The notes below the pieces were generated by a model, which was not told the DNA's origin, did no database searches, and saw only the letters and a program-made list of their open reading frames with translations. A DNA stretch of 64,000 nt from Methylobacterium nonmethylotrophicum (lineage in GTDB: Bacteria > Pseudomonadota > Alphaproteobacteria > Rhizobiales > Beijerinckiaceae). Of this stretch, positions 7,906-16,740 are shown piece after piece. The position numbers and the translations under genes were made by a program. How positions within the stretch are numbered: position 1 is the stretch's first letter; each line of letters begins with the position of its first letter. Location of the stretch: NCBI RefSeq assembly GCF_004745635.1, contig NZ_SRLB01000035.1, positions 1 to 64,000 of the forward strand. The letters are read 5' to 3'.

Positions 7906-9381
7906 TCACCCCGCCTTCGACAACGGATCCGCAATACTCTCCAGCGACATCCCCTCCGCATCGACCCCCAGGTTCCACTCCGTCACCGCGGCGAGCACCA
8001 GCAGCAAAGCCGCCCCTGCATATCCCCCGGCGAGCGCCCAGTGCTGGCCGGACTCGATCAGGTGGGTAAAGAGCCAGGGCGCCATCACGCCGCCGGCGCC
8101 GGTGCCCAGCGCGTAGAACACCGCGATGGCGAGCGCCCGGGTCTCGAGGGGGAAGATCTCGCTCGCCGTGAGGTAGGCGGAACTGGCGGCCGCCGAGGCG
8201 ACGAAGAAGATCGCGATCCAGGCGAAGGTCTGGGTCCAGGCGGTGAACAGGTCGAGGCCGAACGCCACCGCCGTCGCGAGCAGCAGGACGCCGCTCACCG
8301 CGAAGGTGCCGGCGATCATCCGGCGCCGGCCGATCGTGTCGAAGAAGTGGCCGAGCAGCAGCGGCCCGAGAAAATTGCCGATGGCGAGCGGGACCAGGAA
8401 GATGCCGGCCCGGTTCTCCGGCACGCCGTAGAACTTGGCCAGAACCAGCCCGTAGGTGAAGAACACCGCGTTGAACAGGAAGGCCTGGGCCACCATCAGC
8501 ACCAGCGCCAGGATGCTGCGGCCGCGGTGCTTGTGCACCATCGAGGCAAAGATCTCGCCGAAGCCGAAGCTCTTTTTCGGGTGGACCTCGAGGATGCCCT
8601 CCGCCTTCGGGAGCTTTTGTCCGGTCTCTGCCTCGACCGTGCGCTCGATCTCCGCCACCGTGCGCTCGGCCTCCTGTTCGCGGCCGTGGGTGACGAGCCA
8701 GCGCGGGCTCTCGGGCACGTAGCGGCGCAAAAAGAGAATGCCGAGGCCGAGCAGGCCGCCGATGCCGAAGCCGAGGCGCCAGCCGACATCCGGGTCGAGG
8801 AGATTGGGGTCGAGGAGGAGCAGCGAGGCGCCCGCGCCGGCCGCGGCGCCGACCCAGAAGCTGCCATTGACGATGAGGTCGACCCGGCCGCGGTACTTGG
8901 CCGGGATCAGCTCGTCGATCGCCGAGTTGATCGCCGCGTACTCGCCGCCGATGCCGAGCCCGGTGACGAGGCGAAACAGCGCGAAGCTCCAGAAATTCCA
9001 GGCGAGCGCGCTGGCGATGACGCCGCCGACATAGATGATCAGCGTGGCGTAGAAGACGAGGCGGCGCCCGAACCGGTCGGTGAGCCAGCCGAAGACGAGG
9101 GCGCCCAGAACCGCGCCGACGACGTAGAACGAGGCCGAGGCGCCGATCTCCTGGAGCGTGAAGCCGAGCGCCCGCTTGTCCTGCAGCACCGGGCCGATCG
9201 CCCCCACGATGGTGACCTCGAGCCCGTCGAGCACCCAGGTGATGCCGAGCGCGATGACGAGGAGCAGGTGGAAGCGGCTCCAGGGCAACCGGTCCATCCG
9301 GGCCGGCACGTCGGAGCGCACCACACCCGTCCCGGCGCCCCGCGCCGTTCCCGCTCCTGCTGCCAAGTCTCCTGCCGCCAC
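7906..9381 (-). CDS. MFS sugar-porter-like transporter
   Basis: A 491-residue integral membrane protein with twelve predicted spans. MFS signatures are present: GWLTDRFGRR between helices 2 and 3, GLGIGGEYAAINSAIDELIPAKYRGR in helices 4-5, RYVPESPRWLVTHGR before the central loop, and GHFFDTIGRRRM as the second-half copy of the loop motif. PESPRWL places it among sugar-porter-like and metabolite:H+ symporter members; the substrate is unknown. It starts at a GTG with GGGAGG upstream; an alternative ATG lies 28 codons further in (MDRLPWSRFHLL). It is transcribed away from the FetAB-like pair. Confidence 0.9.
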   Translation of the reverse strand: MAAGDLAAGAGTARGAGTGVVRSDVPARMDRLPWSRFHLLLVIALGITWVLDGLEVTIVGAIGPVLQDKRALGFTLQEIGASASFYVVGAVLGALVFGWLTDRFGRRLVFYATLIIYVGGVIASALAWNFWSFALFRLVTGLGIGGEYAAINSAIDELIPAKYRGRVDLIVNGSFWVGAAAGAGASLLLLDPNLLDPDVGWRLGFGIGGLLGLGILFLRRYVPESPRWLVTHGREQEAERTVAEIERTVEAETGQKLPKAEGILEVHPKKSFGFGEIFASMVHKHRGRSILALVLMVAQAFLFNAVFFTYGLVLAKFYGVPENRAGIFLVPLAIGNFLGPLLLGHFFDTIGRRRMIAGTFAVSGVLLLATAVAFGLDLFTAWTQTFAWIAIFFVASAAASSAYLTASEIFPLETRALAIAVFYALGTGAGGVMAPWLFTHLIESGQHWALAGGYAGAALLLVLAAVTEWNLGVDAEGMSLESIADPLSKAG

Positions 9382-9498
9382 TTCGCATCCTCCCGCATCC
9401 GCCCGGGCCCGGTGCCGGTGGGAGACTCAAACCGCAGCGCGCCGGTTGCGTTCCGCGTCGCCCTCCCCCACACCGGGCCCGACGCACCGCCTCTCCCC

Positions 9499-10089
9499 AT
9501 GCTCCGCATCGAGTCCCTCCGCCGCGACCGTTTCGGGCCCTTCGACCTCGCCCTCGCGCCGGGCGAGGTCTGCGCGGTCACCGGACCCTCGGGGTCGGGC
9601 AAGAGCGTGTTTCTCCGCATGATCGCCGACCTCGACCCGTCCGAGGGCCGGGTCAGCCTCGACGAGATCGACCGGGACGCGGTGCCGGCGCCGCTCTGGC
9701 GCCGGCGGGTGACCTATCTCGCCGCCGAGCCCGGCTGGTGGGCCGAGACGGTGGCCGAGCATTTTTCTGCCGACGCCCCCGCCAGCCTCGCGCGCGAGCG
9801 GGCCGCCCTGCGGCTGCCGGAAGACGTCTTCGGCTGGCCGGTGGCGCGGCTCTCCACCGGCGAGCGCCAGCGCCTCGCCCTGTTGCGGGCGCTCGCGGGC
9901 GGGCCAAAAGTGCTGCTCCTCGACGAGCCGACCGCCTCCCTCGATCCCGTCAGCGTCCGGGGGGCCGAGGCAGTGATCCAGGAGCGCCGCGCCGCCGGGC
10001 TGATCGTGCTCCTCGTCTCGCACGACCCCGCCCAGGTGGCGCGGCTGGCCACCGGCCGGCTCGCCGTGGCGGGCGGGCGGGCCGCGTGA
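9499..10089 (+). CDS. fetA: ABC transporter ATP-binding protein, FetA-like
   Basis: A compact 196-residue ATPase with Walker A GPSGSGKS (29-36), ABC signature LSTGERQR beginning at residue 118, Walker B VLLLDE (138-143), D-loop SLD and a switch histidine in VSHD. Its partner downstream is a UPF0014 permease, and that pairing is diagnostic of the FetAB (YbbL/YbbM) exporter, shown in Escherichia coli to aid iron homeostasis and resistance to oxidative stress. The ATG at 9499 starts the domain directly (MLRIESLRRDRFGPF). It overlaps fetB by 4 bp (GTGA), so the two are translationally coupled. Substrate assignment here is by homology. Confidence 0.85.
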   Translation: MLRIESLRRDRFGPFDLALAPGEVCAVTGPSGSGKSVFLRMIADLDPSEGRVSLDEIDRDAVPAPLWRRRVTYLAAEPGWWAETVAEHFSADAPASLARERAALRLPEDVFGWPVARLSTGERQRLALLRALAGGPKVLLLDEPTASLDPVSVRGAEAVIQERRAAGLIVLLVSHDPAQVARLATGRLAVAGGRAA

Positions 10090-10871
10090 GCCCCTCGCCC
10101 GGCCCCCTCGACCTCGCCCTCGGGGCGGGCTTCGTGCTCGTCAATGCCGGCCTGTCGGCGGCCCTCGGGCTGGGGCTTTCCCGCACGGTGCTGGTGGCCG
10201 CCTGCCGGCTGGTGGCGCAGCTCACCCTGGTCGGGCTGGTCCTGCGCACCGTCTTCGGCCTCGGGGCGCCGGGTCCGGTGATCGCCGTCGTCGCCGTGAT
10301 GGCGCTCGCCGCCGCCTACGAGATCGGCGCCCGGCAGGAGCGGCCCCTGCGGGGCGCCTGGCGCTACCTGTTGGGCGGCGCCGTCACGGCGGGGGCGACG
10401 GTGATCGCCGTCGCGGTCGGCCTCGCGGCCCTGCGCCCGCAGCCGTGGTGGGACCCGCACGCCCTGATCCCGCTCGCCGGCATCGTGCTCGGCTCGGTGA
10501 TGAGCGGGGTCGCGATCGGCCTCAACGGCTTCACCGGCGGCGTGAGGCGCGAGCGGGCGGCCATCGAGGCGCGCCTGGCACTCGGCGCCACCCGGGACGA
10601 GGCACTGGCGCCGCTGATCCGCAGCGCGATCCGGGCCGGGCTGATCCCGGTGCTCAACCAGATGGCGGCGGCAGGGCTCATCACCCTGCCGGGAATGATG
10701 ACCGGCCAGATCCTCGCCGGGCAGGACCCGCAGGGTGCGGCCGCGGCGCAGATCCTGATCCTGTTCCTGCTCGCCGGGGCGAGCGGCCTCGGGGTGACGG
10801 GAGCGGTCTTTCTCGCGGCGCGCCGGCTCACCGATGCGCGCCACCGGCTGCGGCTGGAGCGGCTGGGGTGA
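10086..10871 (+). CDS. fetB: ABC transporter permease, FetB-like (UPF0014)
   Basis: A 261-residue membrane protein with about seven hydrophobic spans. Family blocks are visible: VAACRLVAQLTLVGLVL, PLAGIVLGSVMSGVAIGLN, RAAIEARLALGATRDEA, PVLNQMAAAGLITLPGMMTGQILAGQDP and AAQILILFLLAGASGLG. These are the conserved blocks of the UPF0014/FetB family. The GTG start at 10086 overlaps the fetA stop. It is predicted to form the transmembrane half of an iron or metal exporter in the inner membrane. It converges on the porin gene with only 4 bp between stops. Confidence 0.87.
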   Translation: MSPSPGPLDLALGAGFVLVNAGLSAALGLGLSRTVLVAACRLVAQLTLVGLVLRTVFGLGAPGPVIAVVAVMALAAAYEIGARQERPLRGAWRYLLGGAVTAGATVIAVAVGLAALRPQPWWDPHALIPLAGIVLGSVMSGVAIGLNGFTGGVRRERAAIEARLALGATRDEALAPLIRSAIRAGLIPVLNQMAAAGLITLPGMMTGQILAGQDPQGAAAAQILILFLLAGASGLGVTGAVFLAARRLTDARHRLRLERLG

Positions 10872-10875
10872 GGTC

Positions 10876-12168
10876 CTACCAGTAGAGCTGCGCCCGGCCG
10901 ATGAACACGTCGGCGTCGATGGTCCGGCGGTTGAAGTTCAGGCTCGCCGGCGAGGGCGAGGTGTGGGAGCGAACGTAGTCGAACACGAAGCGGATGTTGC
11001 GGTCGGGGTACCAGTTCACGCCGGCGGTGACGTCGTGCTCGATGCCGCCGCGGATGGCGCGGTCCTGAAGGTCGATGGCGCTGTAGCGCAGGCCGAGCTC
11101 GAACACGCCGGTGCCGCCGCGGCTGACGCGCTGCGCCTCCTCGACCTGCACGCCGCTGAACACCGCGTATTCGGTGGCGTAGTTCGGGGCGATCGAATAG
11201 CGCCGGCCCTTGCTGTTGAGCAGCAGGCCCGCCTGGATGTAGCCGCCCTGGAAGGTCAGGGACGGCGCGCCGCCGAAGCGGCCGATCTCGGTCAGGATGT
11301 ACTCGGCCTGGAGGCGGAACGGCCCCGTCTGCCAGGCGGCCTCGAGCCCGACGCGGCCGATGCTCGCGGCGTCGCGGATGCTGCCGGTGTTCACGAACGG
11401 CCGCGCGAACAGGAACGCCTCGGAGCGGCTCGACAGGGTGAGCGCGCTGCCGTCGTTCGGCAGCGAGCGGTAGCTGCCGGCCAGCCCGACATGCAGGACG
11501 TCGTACTTGTCCTCGCTCAGGTAGGGCGCGTAGGTGACGCGGGTGGTCGAGGCGACGCCCTGGTTCTCGATGCCGGTGTTGATGTTGCCGCCGAACACGC
11601 TCGTCACCGCGGTCCATCGGTCGCCGTGGGTGCCGATGGCGAAGCCGAAGTTGCGCGCCGGCGCGAAGGCGTCGGCGAGCGAGCGCTCGGCGAACAGGGT
11701 GTTGTTGTCGGAGATCAGCTGGTTGAGGCTGAACGGCTCCTTCATGTTGCCGAGGGCGATGATGACGTCCTTGAAGCCCTTGTAGGCGACCACCGCGTCC
11801 TGAACCGACCGGACCGGGTCGGCGAAGTCGTACTGGAAGGCGAGCTCGATCTCCTTGCCGAGCGTCAGGTAGCTCTCGAGCCACGAGCGGCGCACGGCGA
11901 TCGGCGTGTCGAACACCGTGCCGAAGCCGCGCTGCTGCACCCGCCCGGTGCCGAAATCGAGCTGCAGGCGCCCGCCGATCCGGAACGTCGCGGCGTCGTC
12001 CGGGAATTTCAGGGTGATGCCCTTCTCGTCGATGGTCAGGCGCTCGCCGAACGGGCCGGGCATCCCCTCGATCGCGGCGGCAGGCAGGGTCAGGCCGGCG
12101 AGCAGGAGGGCGGCGAGCGGCCAGCGCGACGGCGAGCACGGCGACGGCGTGCGGGTGCGGTGCATCAT
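10876..12168 (-). CDS. Outer-membrane porin of the phosphate-selective OprO/OprP type
   Basis: A 430-residue protein with a signal peptide (RWPLAALLLAGLTLPAAA) and a beta-barrel pattern of alternating residues throughout. It has the OprP-like opening FRIGGRLQLDFGTGR and the recurring blocks RRSWLESYLTLGKEIELAFQYDFAD, VIIALGNMKEPFSLNQLISDNN, ERSLADAFAPARNFGFAIGTHGDRW and GVNWYPDRNIRFVFDYVRSH. The C terminus (AQLYW) ends in an aromatic residue, as expected for BAM-dependent barrels. It probably forms an anion-selective channel; phosphate or polyphosphate specificity is a family inference. Confidence 0.9.
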   Translation of the reverse strand: MMHRTRTPSPCSPSRWPLAALLLAGLTLPAAAIEGMPGPFGERLTIDEKGITLKFPDDAATFRIGGRLQLDFGTGRVQQRGFGTVFDTPIAVRRSWLESYLTLGKEIELAFQYDFADPVRSVQDAVVAYKGFKDVIIALGNMKEPFSLNQLISDNNTLFAERSLADAFAPARNFGFAIGTHGDRWTAVTSVFGGNINTGIENQGVASTTRVTYAPYLSEDKYDVLHVGLAGSYRSLPNDGSALTLSSRSEAFLFARPFVNTGSIRDAASIGRVGLEAAWQTGPFRLQAEYILTEIGRFGGAPSLTFQGGYIQAGLLLNSKGRRYSIAPNYATEYAVFSGVQVEEAQRVSRGGTGVFELGLRYSAIDLQDRAIRGGIEHDVTAGVNWYPDRNIRFVFDYVRSHTSPSPASLNFNRRTIDADVFIGRAQLYW

Positions 12169-12343
12169 GGCCAGGTCCTTACAAGACGCCCCCGGGAGGC
12201 TGCCGCTTATTCCATGACGGTGCCGCGACCTGCGATGCGTCCAGGCACGATCGCCGGCCGGTGTGGCGGACGCGCCACGCTCGGTCGCAGGCGAACCCCT
12301 GCGTCACCTCCGGGTTGTGTCGTGGACGATCGAGGAACCCGCC

Positions 12344-13369
12344 ATGTCCCCCGCCATCGACCGCCGCGCCTGCCTGTCGGGCCTCGCTGCGCTTGCCCTC
12401 GCCCCGGTGACGGGGCCCGCCCGGGCGCAAGGAGCGGCCGGCCGCTCCGACACCCTGCTGGTCATGGAGAAGGGCGACCGGTCCCTGAGCTTCTACGAGC
12501 TGTCCAGCGGCCGTCGCACCGGCCGGGTCGAACTGCCGGGCGAGTACCCGCACGAATTCGCCGTCGACCGGGCCGGCGCCCGGGCCTATGCCGCCCTCTA
12601 CGGCGCCAAGTCCTCGACCACGCCGGGTCCGGGCGGCGACACGGTCTGTGTCGTCGACCTTCAGGCCCGCAGCCTTGCCCGCACCATCGCCTGCGCGCCG
12701 TTCCGGCGCCTGCACGGGGTGCGCCTCGACGCCAGGGACCGGCTGTTCGTGCTGAGCGAGGATCGCGACGTGCTGCTCGGCTTCGACGCGCCGGAACGGG
12801 CCGAGCGGCCGGATCGGGCGGTGGCGACCGGCGGCATCAAGGGCCACCTGTTCTCGCTGTCGCGGGACGGCGAGACGGCTTTCGTCGCCAACATCCTGTC
12901 GAACACGGTCAGCCGGGTGAGGCCCTTCGCGCCGGCGGACAACCCGCGCGTCACCGCGACCGGGCTGTGGCCGGAGGGCAACGCGCTCTCCCCCGACGAG
13001 GCGACGCTCTACGTCGCCAACCGCCGCAGCGCGACGCTGACCGCGCTCGCCACCGAGGCGATGACCGTGACCCGCAGCGTCCCGACCCGGGGCGACGTGG
13101 TGCGGGTCGATTGCGGGCCGGAGGGCGACCTGATCCTGGCGAACTATGCCGAGAAGAGCCTGTCGCTCCTCGATCCCGCCCTGAAGGAGATGGCGGTCGT
13201 GCCGCTCGACGGGGCGCCGGTGGCGCTCGCCCGCCATCCGTCGAGCCCGCTCGCCTTCGCGGCCCTGGAGGACGACCGGATCGCGATCGTCGATCTCGAC
13301 GGACGGCGCGTCCAGGGGACCCTCGCCACCGGGCGGGAGCCGGACGTGATGGTGCTGCTGCCGGGATGA
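12344..13369 (+). CDS. Exported YVTN-type beta-propeller protein
   Basis: A 341-residue protein with an N-terminal signal that contains an Arg pair (DRRACLSGLAALALAP...ARAQG), possibly Tat-dependent. At least five blade-like repeats of the YVTN/NHL type follow, with phrases such as LSRDGETAFVANILSNTVSRV, LSPDEATLYVANRRSATLTAL and PEGDLILANYAEKSLSLLD. These propellers are usually periplasmic binding or scaffold proteins. The start at 12344 is supported by CGAGGAA upstream. It converges on the GcrA-like gene. No enzyme motif is seen. Confidence 0.85.
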   Translation: MSPAIDRRACLSGLAALALAPVTGPARAQGAAGRSDTLLVMEKGDRSLSFYELSSGRRTGRVELPGEYPHEFAVDRAGARAYAALYGAKSSTTPGPGGDTVCVVDLQARSLARTIACAPFRRLHGVRLDARDRLFVLSEDRDVLLGFDAPERAERPDRAVATGGIKGHLFSLSRDGETAFVANILSNTVSRVRPFAPADNPRVTATGLWPEGNALSPDEATLYVANRRSATLTALATEAMTVTRSVPTRGDVVRVDCGPEGDLILANYAEKSLSLLDPALKEMAVVPLDGAPVALARHPSSPLAFAALEDDRIAIVDLDGRRVQGTLATGREPDVMVLLPG

Positions 13370-13371
13370 CC

Positions 13372-13390
13372 GGGGCCCGGAAGGGGCCCC
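13372..13390. terminator. Inverted repeat between convergent genes
   Basis: Arms GGGGCCC (13372-13378) and GGGCCCC (13384-13390) around GGAAG form a strong hairpin between the stops of the propeller and GcrA-like genes. It probably terminates both; no T run is present. Confidence 0.45.
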
Positions 13391-13400
13391 AGGTCGGGGG

Positions 13401-14462
13401 TCAGGCCGCCCGCAGGGGCTTCTTCGGCGGCTCGAACACGGTGGCGTAGTGAGTGTGGCACCAGCGCTTGCCGGTGAGGACGCGGCAGCCGCAGACGCGC
13501 TTCGATTCGATCGCGGTGCCGTCGCCGTCCGACCACAGCGGGTAGGTGCAGTCGAGGAGGCCCGCCTTGAGGAAGAGCACGCCCTCCCCGCCATCCGCGG
13601 CCACCCGGCGCGTCATCGGCAGGGCGACGACGCTGCCGCCCTCGGTCGCCTCGGCCGTGACCAGCGCGGGCAGGGGTGCCGGAGCCGGCACCGCCTGGAG
13701 CACGGGGACGACCGGACGGGCCGGCGCCGCGACGGCGCGCGGCAGCGGGGCCTCCGTCTGAGAGGTCCGGACCTGAGGTGCCTCAGGCCTGACCGCCGGG
13801 GCCGGTTGCGCGGCGGGCACCGCCTTGCGGGCGGGCGGGGCCTTCGCCGCCGGACCCTTGTTGGCGGCGAGGAACGCCCGGGTGGCCTCCTCGAGGGCGC
13901 GCGCGCTCATCACCGGCGCCGCGACGGGGGCCTCGGCGCGGGGCGCCGGCTTCTCGCCCTGGAGGGCGGCCGCCGGCTCGACGACCGGCGCCGCCGGCTT
14001 GGTGACCGGAGCGGTCTCGGCCGCGGGTTTGGCGGGCGGAACCTTGGCCGGCTGGACCTTGGCCGGCGCGGCATGGGCCTCGGCGCCCGACAGGGTCGAG
14101 GTCAGGATCCGGGAGGTCAGGACCCGCGGGGCCGGCGCCTTGGCGGGCTCCGCCTTCGCCGCGGCCTGCGCCGGCTCGGCCGTCACGGGCTGAACCGTCG
14201 CGGGCCGCACCTTGGCGACCGGCTCCGCCTTCGCGACGGCCGGCTTCGCAACCGCCGCCGCGGGCTTGGCGACCGCTGCCGCGGGCTTGGCGACCGCCGC
14301 GGCCTTGGCCTGCTGCCGCGCCAGGGCGGCCTGCGCCACGCGGCCGATCACCTCGGCGACCGTCGTGCCGATCTCGCCGGCGATCTCCGCCGGGTCACGT
14401 CCCTCGATCCACAGCGCGACCGCCTTCTCGGTCGCCTCAGCCGTCCACACCGCGTCGTTCAT
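13401..14462 (-). CDS. GcrA-like cell-cycle regulator with a long Ala/Pro/Lys-rich linker
   Basis: GcrA is an alphaproteobacterial regulator that binds sigma-70 and methylated GANTC sites. This protein keeps both ends of the family. The N terminus (WTAEATEKAVALWIEGRDPAEIAGEIG then TVAEVIGRV) matches the GcrA helix-turn-helix, and the C terminus (LDCTYPLWSDG, CGCRVLTGKRWCHTHY, VFEPP) matches the cysteine/tryptophan tail that contacts sigma. Between them lie about 230 residues rich in Ala, Pro and Lys, including near-identical AAAVAKP repeats. Usual GcrA is only about 170 residues, so the linker is greatly expanded. It may be a second GcrA paralogue rather than the housekeeping one. The start at 14462 (MNDAVWTAEA) fits the family. 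Confidence 0.75.
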   Translation of the reverse strand: MNDAVWTAEATEKAVALWIEGRDPAEIAGEIGTTVAEVIGRVAQAALARQQAKAAAVAKPAAAVAKPAAAVAKPAVAKAEPVAKVRPATVQPVTAEPAQAAAKAEPAKAPAPRVLTSRILTSTLSGAEAHAAPAKVQPAKVPPAKPAAETAPVTKPAAPVVEPAAALQGEKPAPRAEAPVAAPVMSARALEEATRAFLAANKGPAAKAPPARKAVPAAQPAPAVRPEAPQVRTSQTEAPLPRAVAAPARPVVPVLQAVPAPAPLPALVTAEATEGGSVVALPMTRRVAADGGEGVLFLKAGLLDCTYPLWSDGDGTAIESKRVCGCRVLTGKRWCHTHYATVFEPPKKPLRAA

Positions 14463-14633
14463 TTCCAAAGGGGCTCTGTTCCAGTTCGAATCGGAACGGC
14501 GGGATATACGGTGAGTCTCGTCACCAAGTCCCTTCTCATGACGCAAGGGTGGGATGCGACCGATCGCCTGCCCGCCCCGGCCGGGGCCACGCTCCCGCCG
14601 CAAACCGGGCCGCGGGCCGATTCGGCGCCGCGC

Positions 14634-15863
14634 TCAGCCTCCGGATGGCGGTCCGCCTCCGGATGGGGATCCGCGCGCGGCGTTGTCGGCCGGCGGGACC
14701 TTGGCCTTCAGCGCCTGGGCGGCCCGGGCGTAGCCGCCGTCCTCGCCGTCGACGAAGTGGACGTGGTCGCGCATCGACGCGTTCCGGGTGATGCAGGTGG
14801 TGAGCGCCGCGGCCTGGCGGTGCAGGCCGAACCGCACCAGGCCCGCGGCCTCCGCCGCCTCGAGCCGCGCCTCGATCCGCGCCGCGAGATCCGGGCTGCC
14901 GTCGACCGTCATGCGCAGGGCGTCGTCGTATTTCCGGAAATCCGCGTTCGCCACCAGTTCGTCGAGGTAGCGCGGCGCCGAGAAGCCGCCGAGGCGCAGG
15001 CCGAAGCGGAAGATCAGGTAGCCGACGAGCGTCGCCCCGAGGAGATGGAGGCGCCGAAGGGCGAGCGAGCCCCAGAGGGGGCCGCGGGCCCGCACCTCGT
15101 GGGCGAACCCGGCCGGCGGCCACCGTAAGGAAGGGCCTCCGGGCGGCAGGGGATGCCCGCGGGCGGGCGCCCCGGCGGCCAGCCGCACCACGTCGGCGAT
15201 CGCCGCCCGGGCCGCGCCCCGGTCGGCGCCCTCGGCGGCCACGACCAGGACCGACAGGATCAGGCCGTGCCGCGCCCGGGCGGGCTCGAACCGGCAGGTC
15301 AGCCCGGTGAGGTCCGGCTGCGTGCCGGACGCGGCCGGCTCCACCGCGTAGAGGCCGCGCTTGAGGGCCCGCTCCGCGAAGGCGAGGCCGCCGCCCATGA
15401 ACATCGCGTAGGCGACGTCCGGCGAGGGCGCGTAGCGCGCCACCTCGACCGCGTGGCCGGCCGCGCGGATCGCCGCCACCGGCACCAGGGCGGCGCGCAA
15501 GCTCAGCCCCATCGTGTCGCGGGCCCAGGCGACGGTGGCGGCGAGCGCCGCCCGCGCCGCCCCGGCCTCGTCGGGCGCCACCAGCACGCTCGCCCCGTCG
15601 CCCCCGAACACGAACGGCAGCTCCCGCTGCCCCAGCGCGTTGCGCAAGGCCGCGATCACTGCCGCCCCGACGAAGTTCACGGCCCGGTAGCGCCCCGCCG
15701 CGATGGCGCCCGTCGAATCGACCACGTCGGTGACCGCCACCCACCAGCCGTCCGGCACCGGGCGATACTGCGCGTCCTCGAGGATGCTGAGGAAGTCGGT
15801 CGCCGGGGTCAGGTCGGCGTAGCGGAAGCTGCCGGGGGGGGCTGGGGCTGTCACCATCTCCAT
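14634..15863 (-). CDS. DUF3095 family protein, adenylate-cyclase-like
   Basis: A 409-residue protein. The N-terminal half resembles the nucleotide-cyclase-like part of the DUF3095 family: WWVAVTDVVDSTGAIAAGRYRAVNFVGAA, then LPFVFGGDGASVLVAPDE and AYAMFMGGGLAFAERALKRG. The C-terminal half contains DELVANADFRKYDDALRMTVDGSPD and HRQAAALTTCITRN. Metal-binding aspartates of a cyclase fold could be those in TDVVDS and GGDG, but cyclase activity is not established for the family. The start at 15863 (MEM) has GGAGG 13 bases upstream; ATG at 15857 is an alternative. A hydrophobic segment (LHLLGATLVGYLIFRFGL) may touch the membrane. Confidence 0.8.
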   Translation of the reverse strand: MEMVTAPAPPGSFRYADLTPATDFLSILEDAQYRPVPDGWWVAVTDVVDSTGAIAAGRYRAVNFVGAAVIAALRNALGQRELPFVFGGDGASVLVAPDEAGAARAALAATVAWARDTMGLSLRAALVPVAAIRAAGHAVEVARYAPSPDVAYAMFMGGGLAFAERALKRGLYAVEPAASGTQPDLTGLTCRFEPARARHGLILSVLVVAAEGADRGAARAAIADVVRLAAGAPARGHPLPPGGPSLRWPPAGFAHEVRARGPLWGSLALRRLHLLGATLVGYLIFRFGLRLGGFSAPRYLDELVANADFRKYDDALRMTVDGSPDLAARIEARLEAAEAAGLVRFGLHRQAAALTTCITRNASMRDHVHFVDGEDGGYARAAQALKAKVPPADNAARGSPSGGGPPSGG

Positions 15864-16057
15864 CCGTCCCAAACCTCCGTGGATGAGGCGCCGGCTCCCC
15901 TGGGCGGGCCGCAGGATCGCCTGCCCGACCATACCCCTTATCCTCGCCCCCCGGGCAACAGGCAGTGCGGAACAACGAAAGGACGCGTTCCCCCCTCCCT
16001 TGTGGGAGGGGATCCCGCGCCCCGTGCGATCCCGTGATCCGTGAGGCCCGGCCGCCC

Positions 16058-16330
16058 CTACGCCATTCCCAGAGCCTGCATGTACAGCTCCAGGATGGCC
16101 TCCTCCTCCTGGCGCTCCGAATGGTCCTTCTTGCGCAGGCGCAGGATGGTGCGGACCGCCTTCACGTCGAAGCCGCGGCCCTTCAGCTCCAGCATCACGT
16201 CCTTGATGTCGCCCTGGAGGCCGGCCTTCTCCTCCTCCAGGCGCTCGATGCGCTCGATGAACTGCTTGAGCTCCTCGGCGGCGACGCCCGACGAGGCGAC
16301 GTCGGCATCCGGCATGCTGTGCGCGTTCAT
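16058..16330 (-). CDS. gapR: GapR-like nucleoid-associated protein (DUF2312)
   Basis: A 90-residue protein that is nearly all the DUF2312 domain: AEELKQFIERIERLEEEKAGLQGDIKDVMLELKGRGFDVKAVRTILRLRKKD, then RQEEEAILELYMQALG. In Caulobacter GapR binds AT-rich overtwisted DNA ahead of replication and transcription and stimulates topoisomerases. Length and sequence match the family end to end. It lies downstream of the DUF1244 gene on the same strand, separated by about 390 bp that contain the 37-bp repeat array. Confidence 0.93.
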   Translation of the reverse strand: MNAHSMPDADVASSGVAAEELKQFIERIERLEEEKAGLQGDIKDVMLELKGRGFDVKAVRTILRLRKKDHSERQEEEAILELYMQALGMA

Positions 16331-16501
16331 TCACGGTCTCCTGGCCGATGGGTTGTCGTGCCGCCGCGGGCGGACGCGGCCATCAGGCACCCCAACCCAC
16401 TGACGGATGGCGGCCTTCGCGACGCGCCGTCCCGGATCTTGATAGATGCTCAACCTTACCGAGTTCTTGCGCGAGCCGGGGGCGCCGCGCGGGCGGGCCT
16501 A

Positions 16502-16740
16502 CAGTGCGTCTCCGCCCGCATCCGCGCGGGCGGGCCCTCAGTGCGTCTCCGCCCGCATCCGCGCGGGCGGGCCCTCAGTGCGTCTCCGCCCGCATCCGCG
16601 CGGGCGGGCCCTCAGTGCGTCTCCGCCCGCATCCGCGCGGGCGGGCCCTCAGTGCGTCTCCGCCCGCATCCGCGCGGGCGGGCCCTCAGTGCGTCTCCGC
16701 CCGCATCCGCGCGGGCGGGCCCTCAGTGCGTCTCCGCCCG
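16502..16740. repeat. Tandem array of a 37-bp palindromic repeat, six full copies plus a partial
   Basis: The unit starts CAGTGCGTCTCCGCCCGCAT and continues with CCGCGCGGGCGGGCCCT. Copies begin at 16502, 16539, 16576, 16613, 16650 and 16687, exactly 37 bp apart and with no differences that I can see. A partial seventh at 16724 forms the 3' end of the DUF1244 coding sequence (RAETH plus stop, read on the minus strand). Each unit contains inverted arms GCCCGC and GCGGGC able to form a hairpin. Because 37 is not a multiple of three, the array runs open through all plus-strand frames. There are no spacers, so it is not CRISPR. Confidence 0.92.

Noticed and set aside
16502..16740. CRISPR-like array of 37-bp repeats
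   Set aside because: Units are directly adjacent with no spacers, and the unit derives from the neighbouring coding sequence; there are no cas genes.
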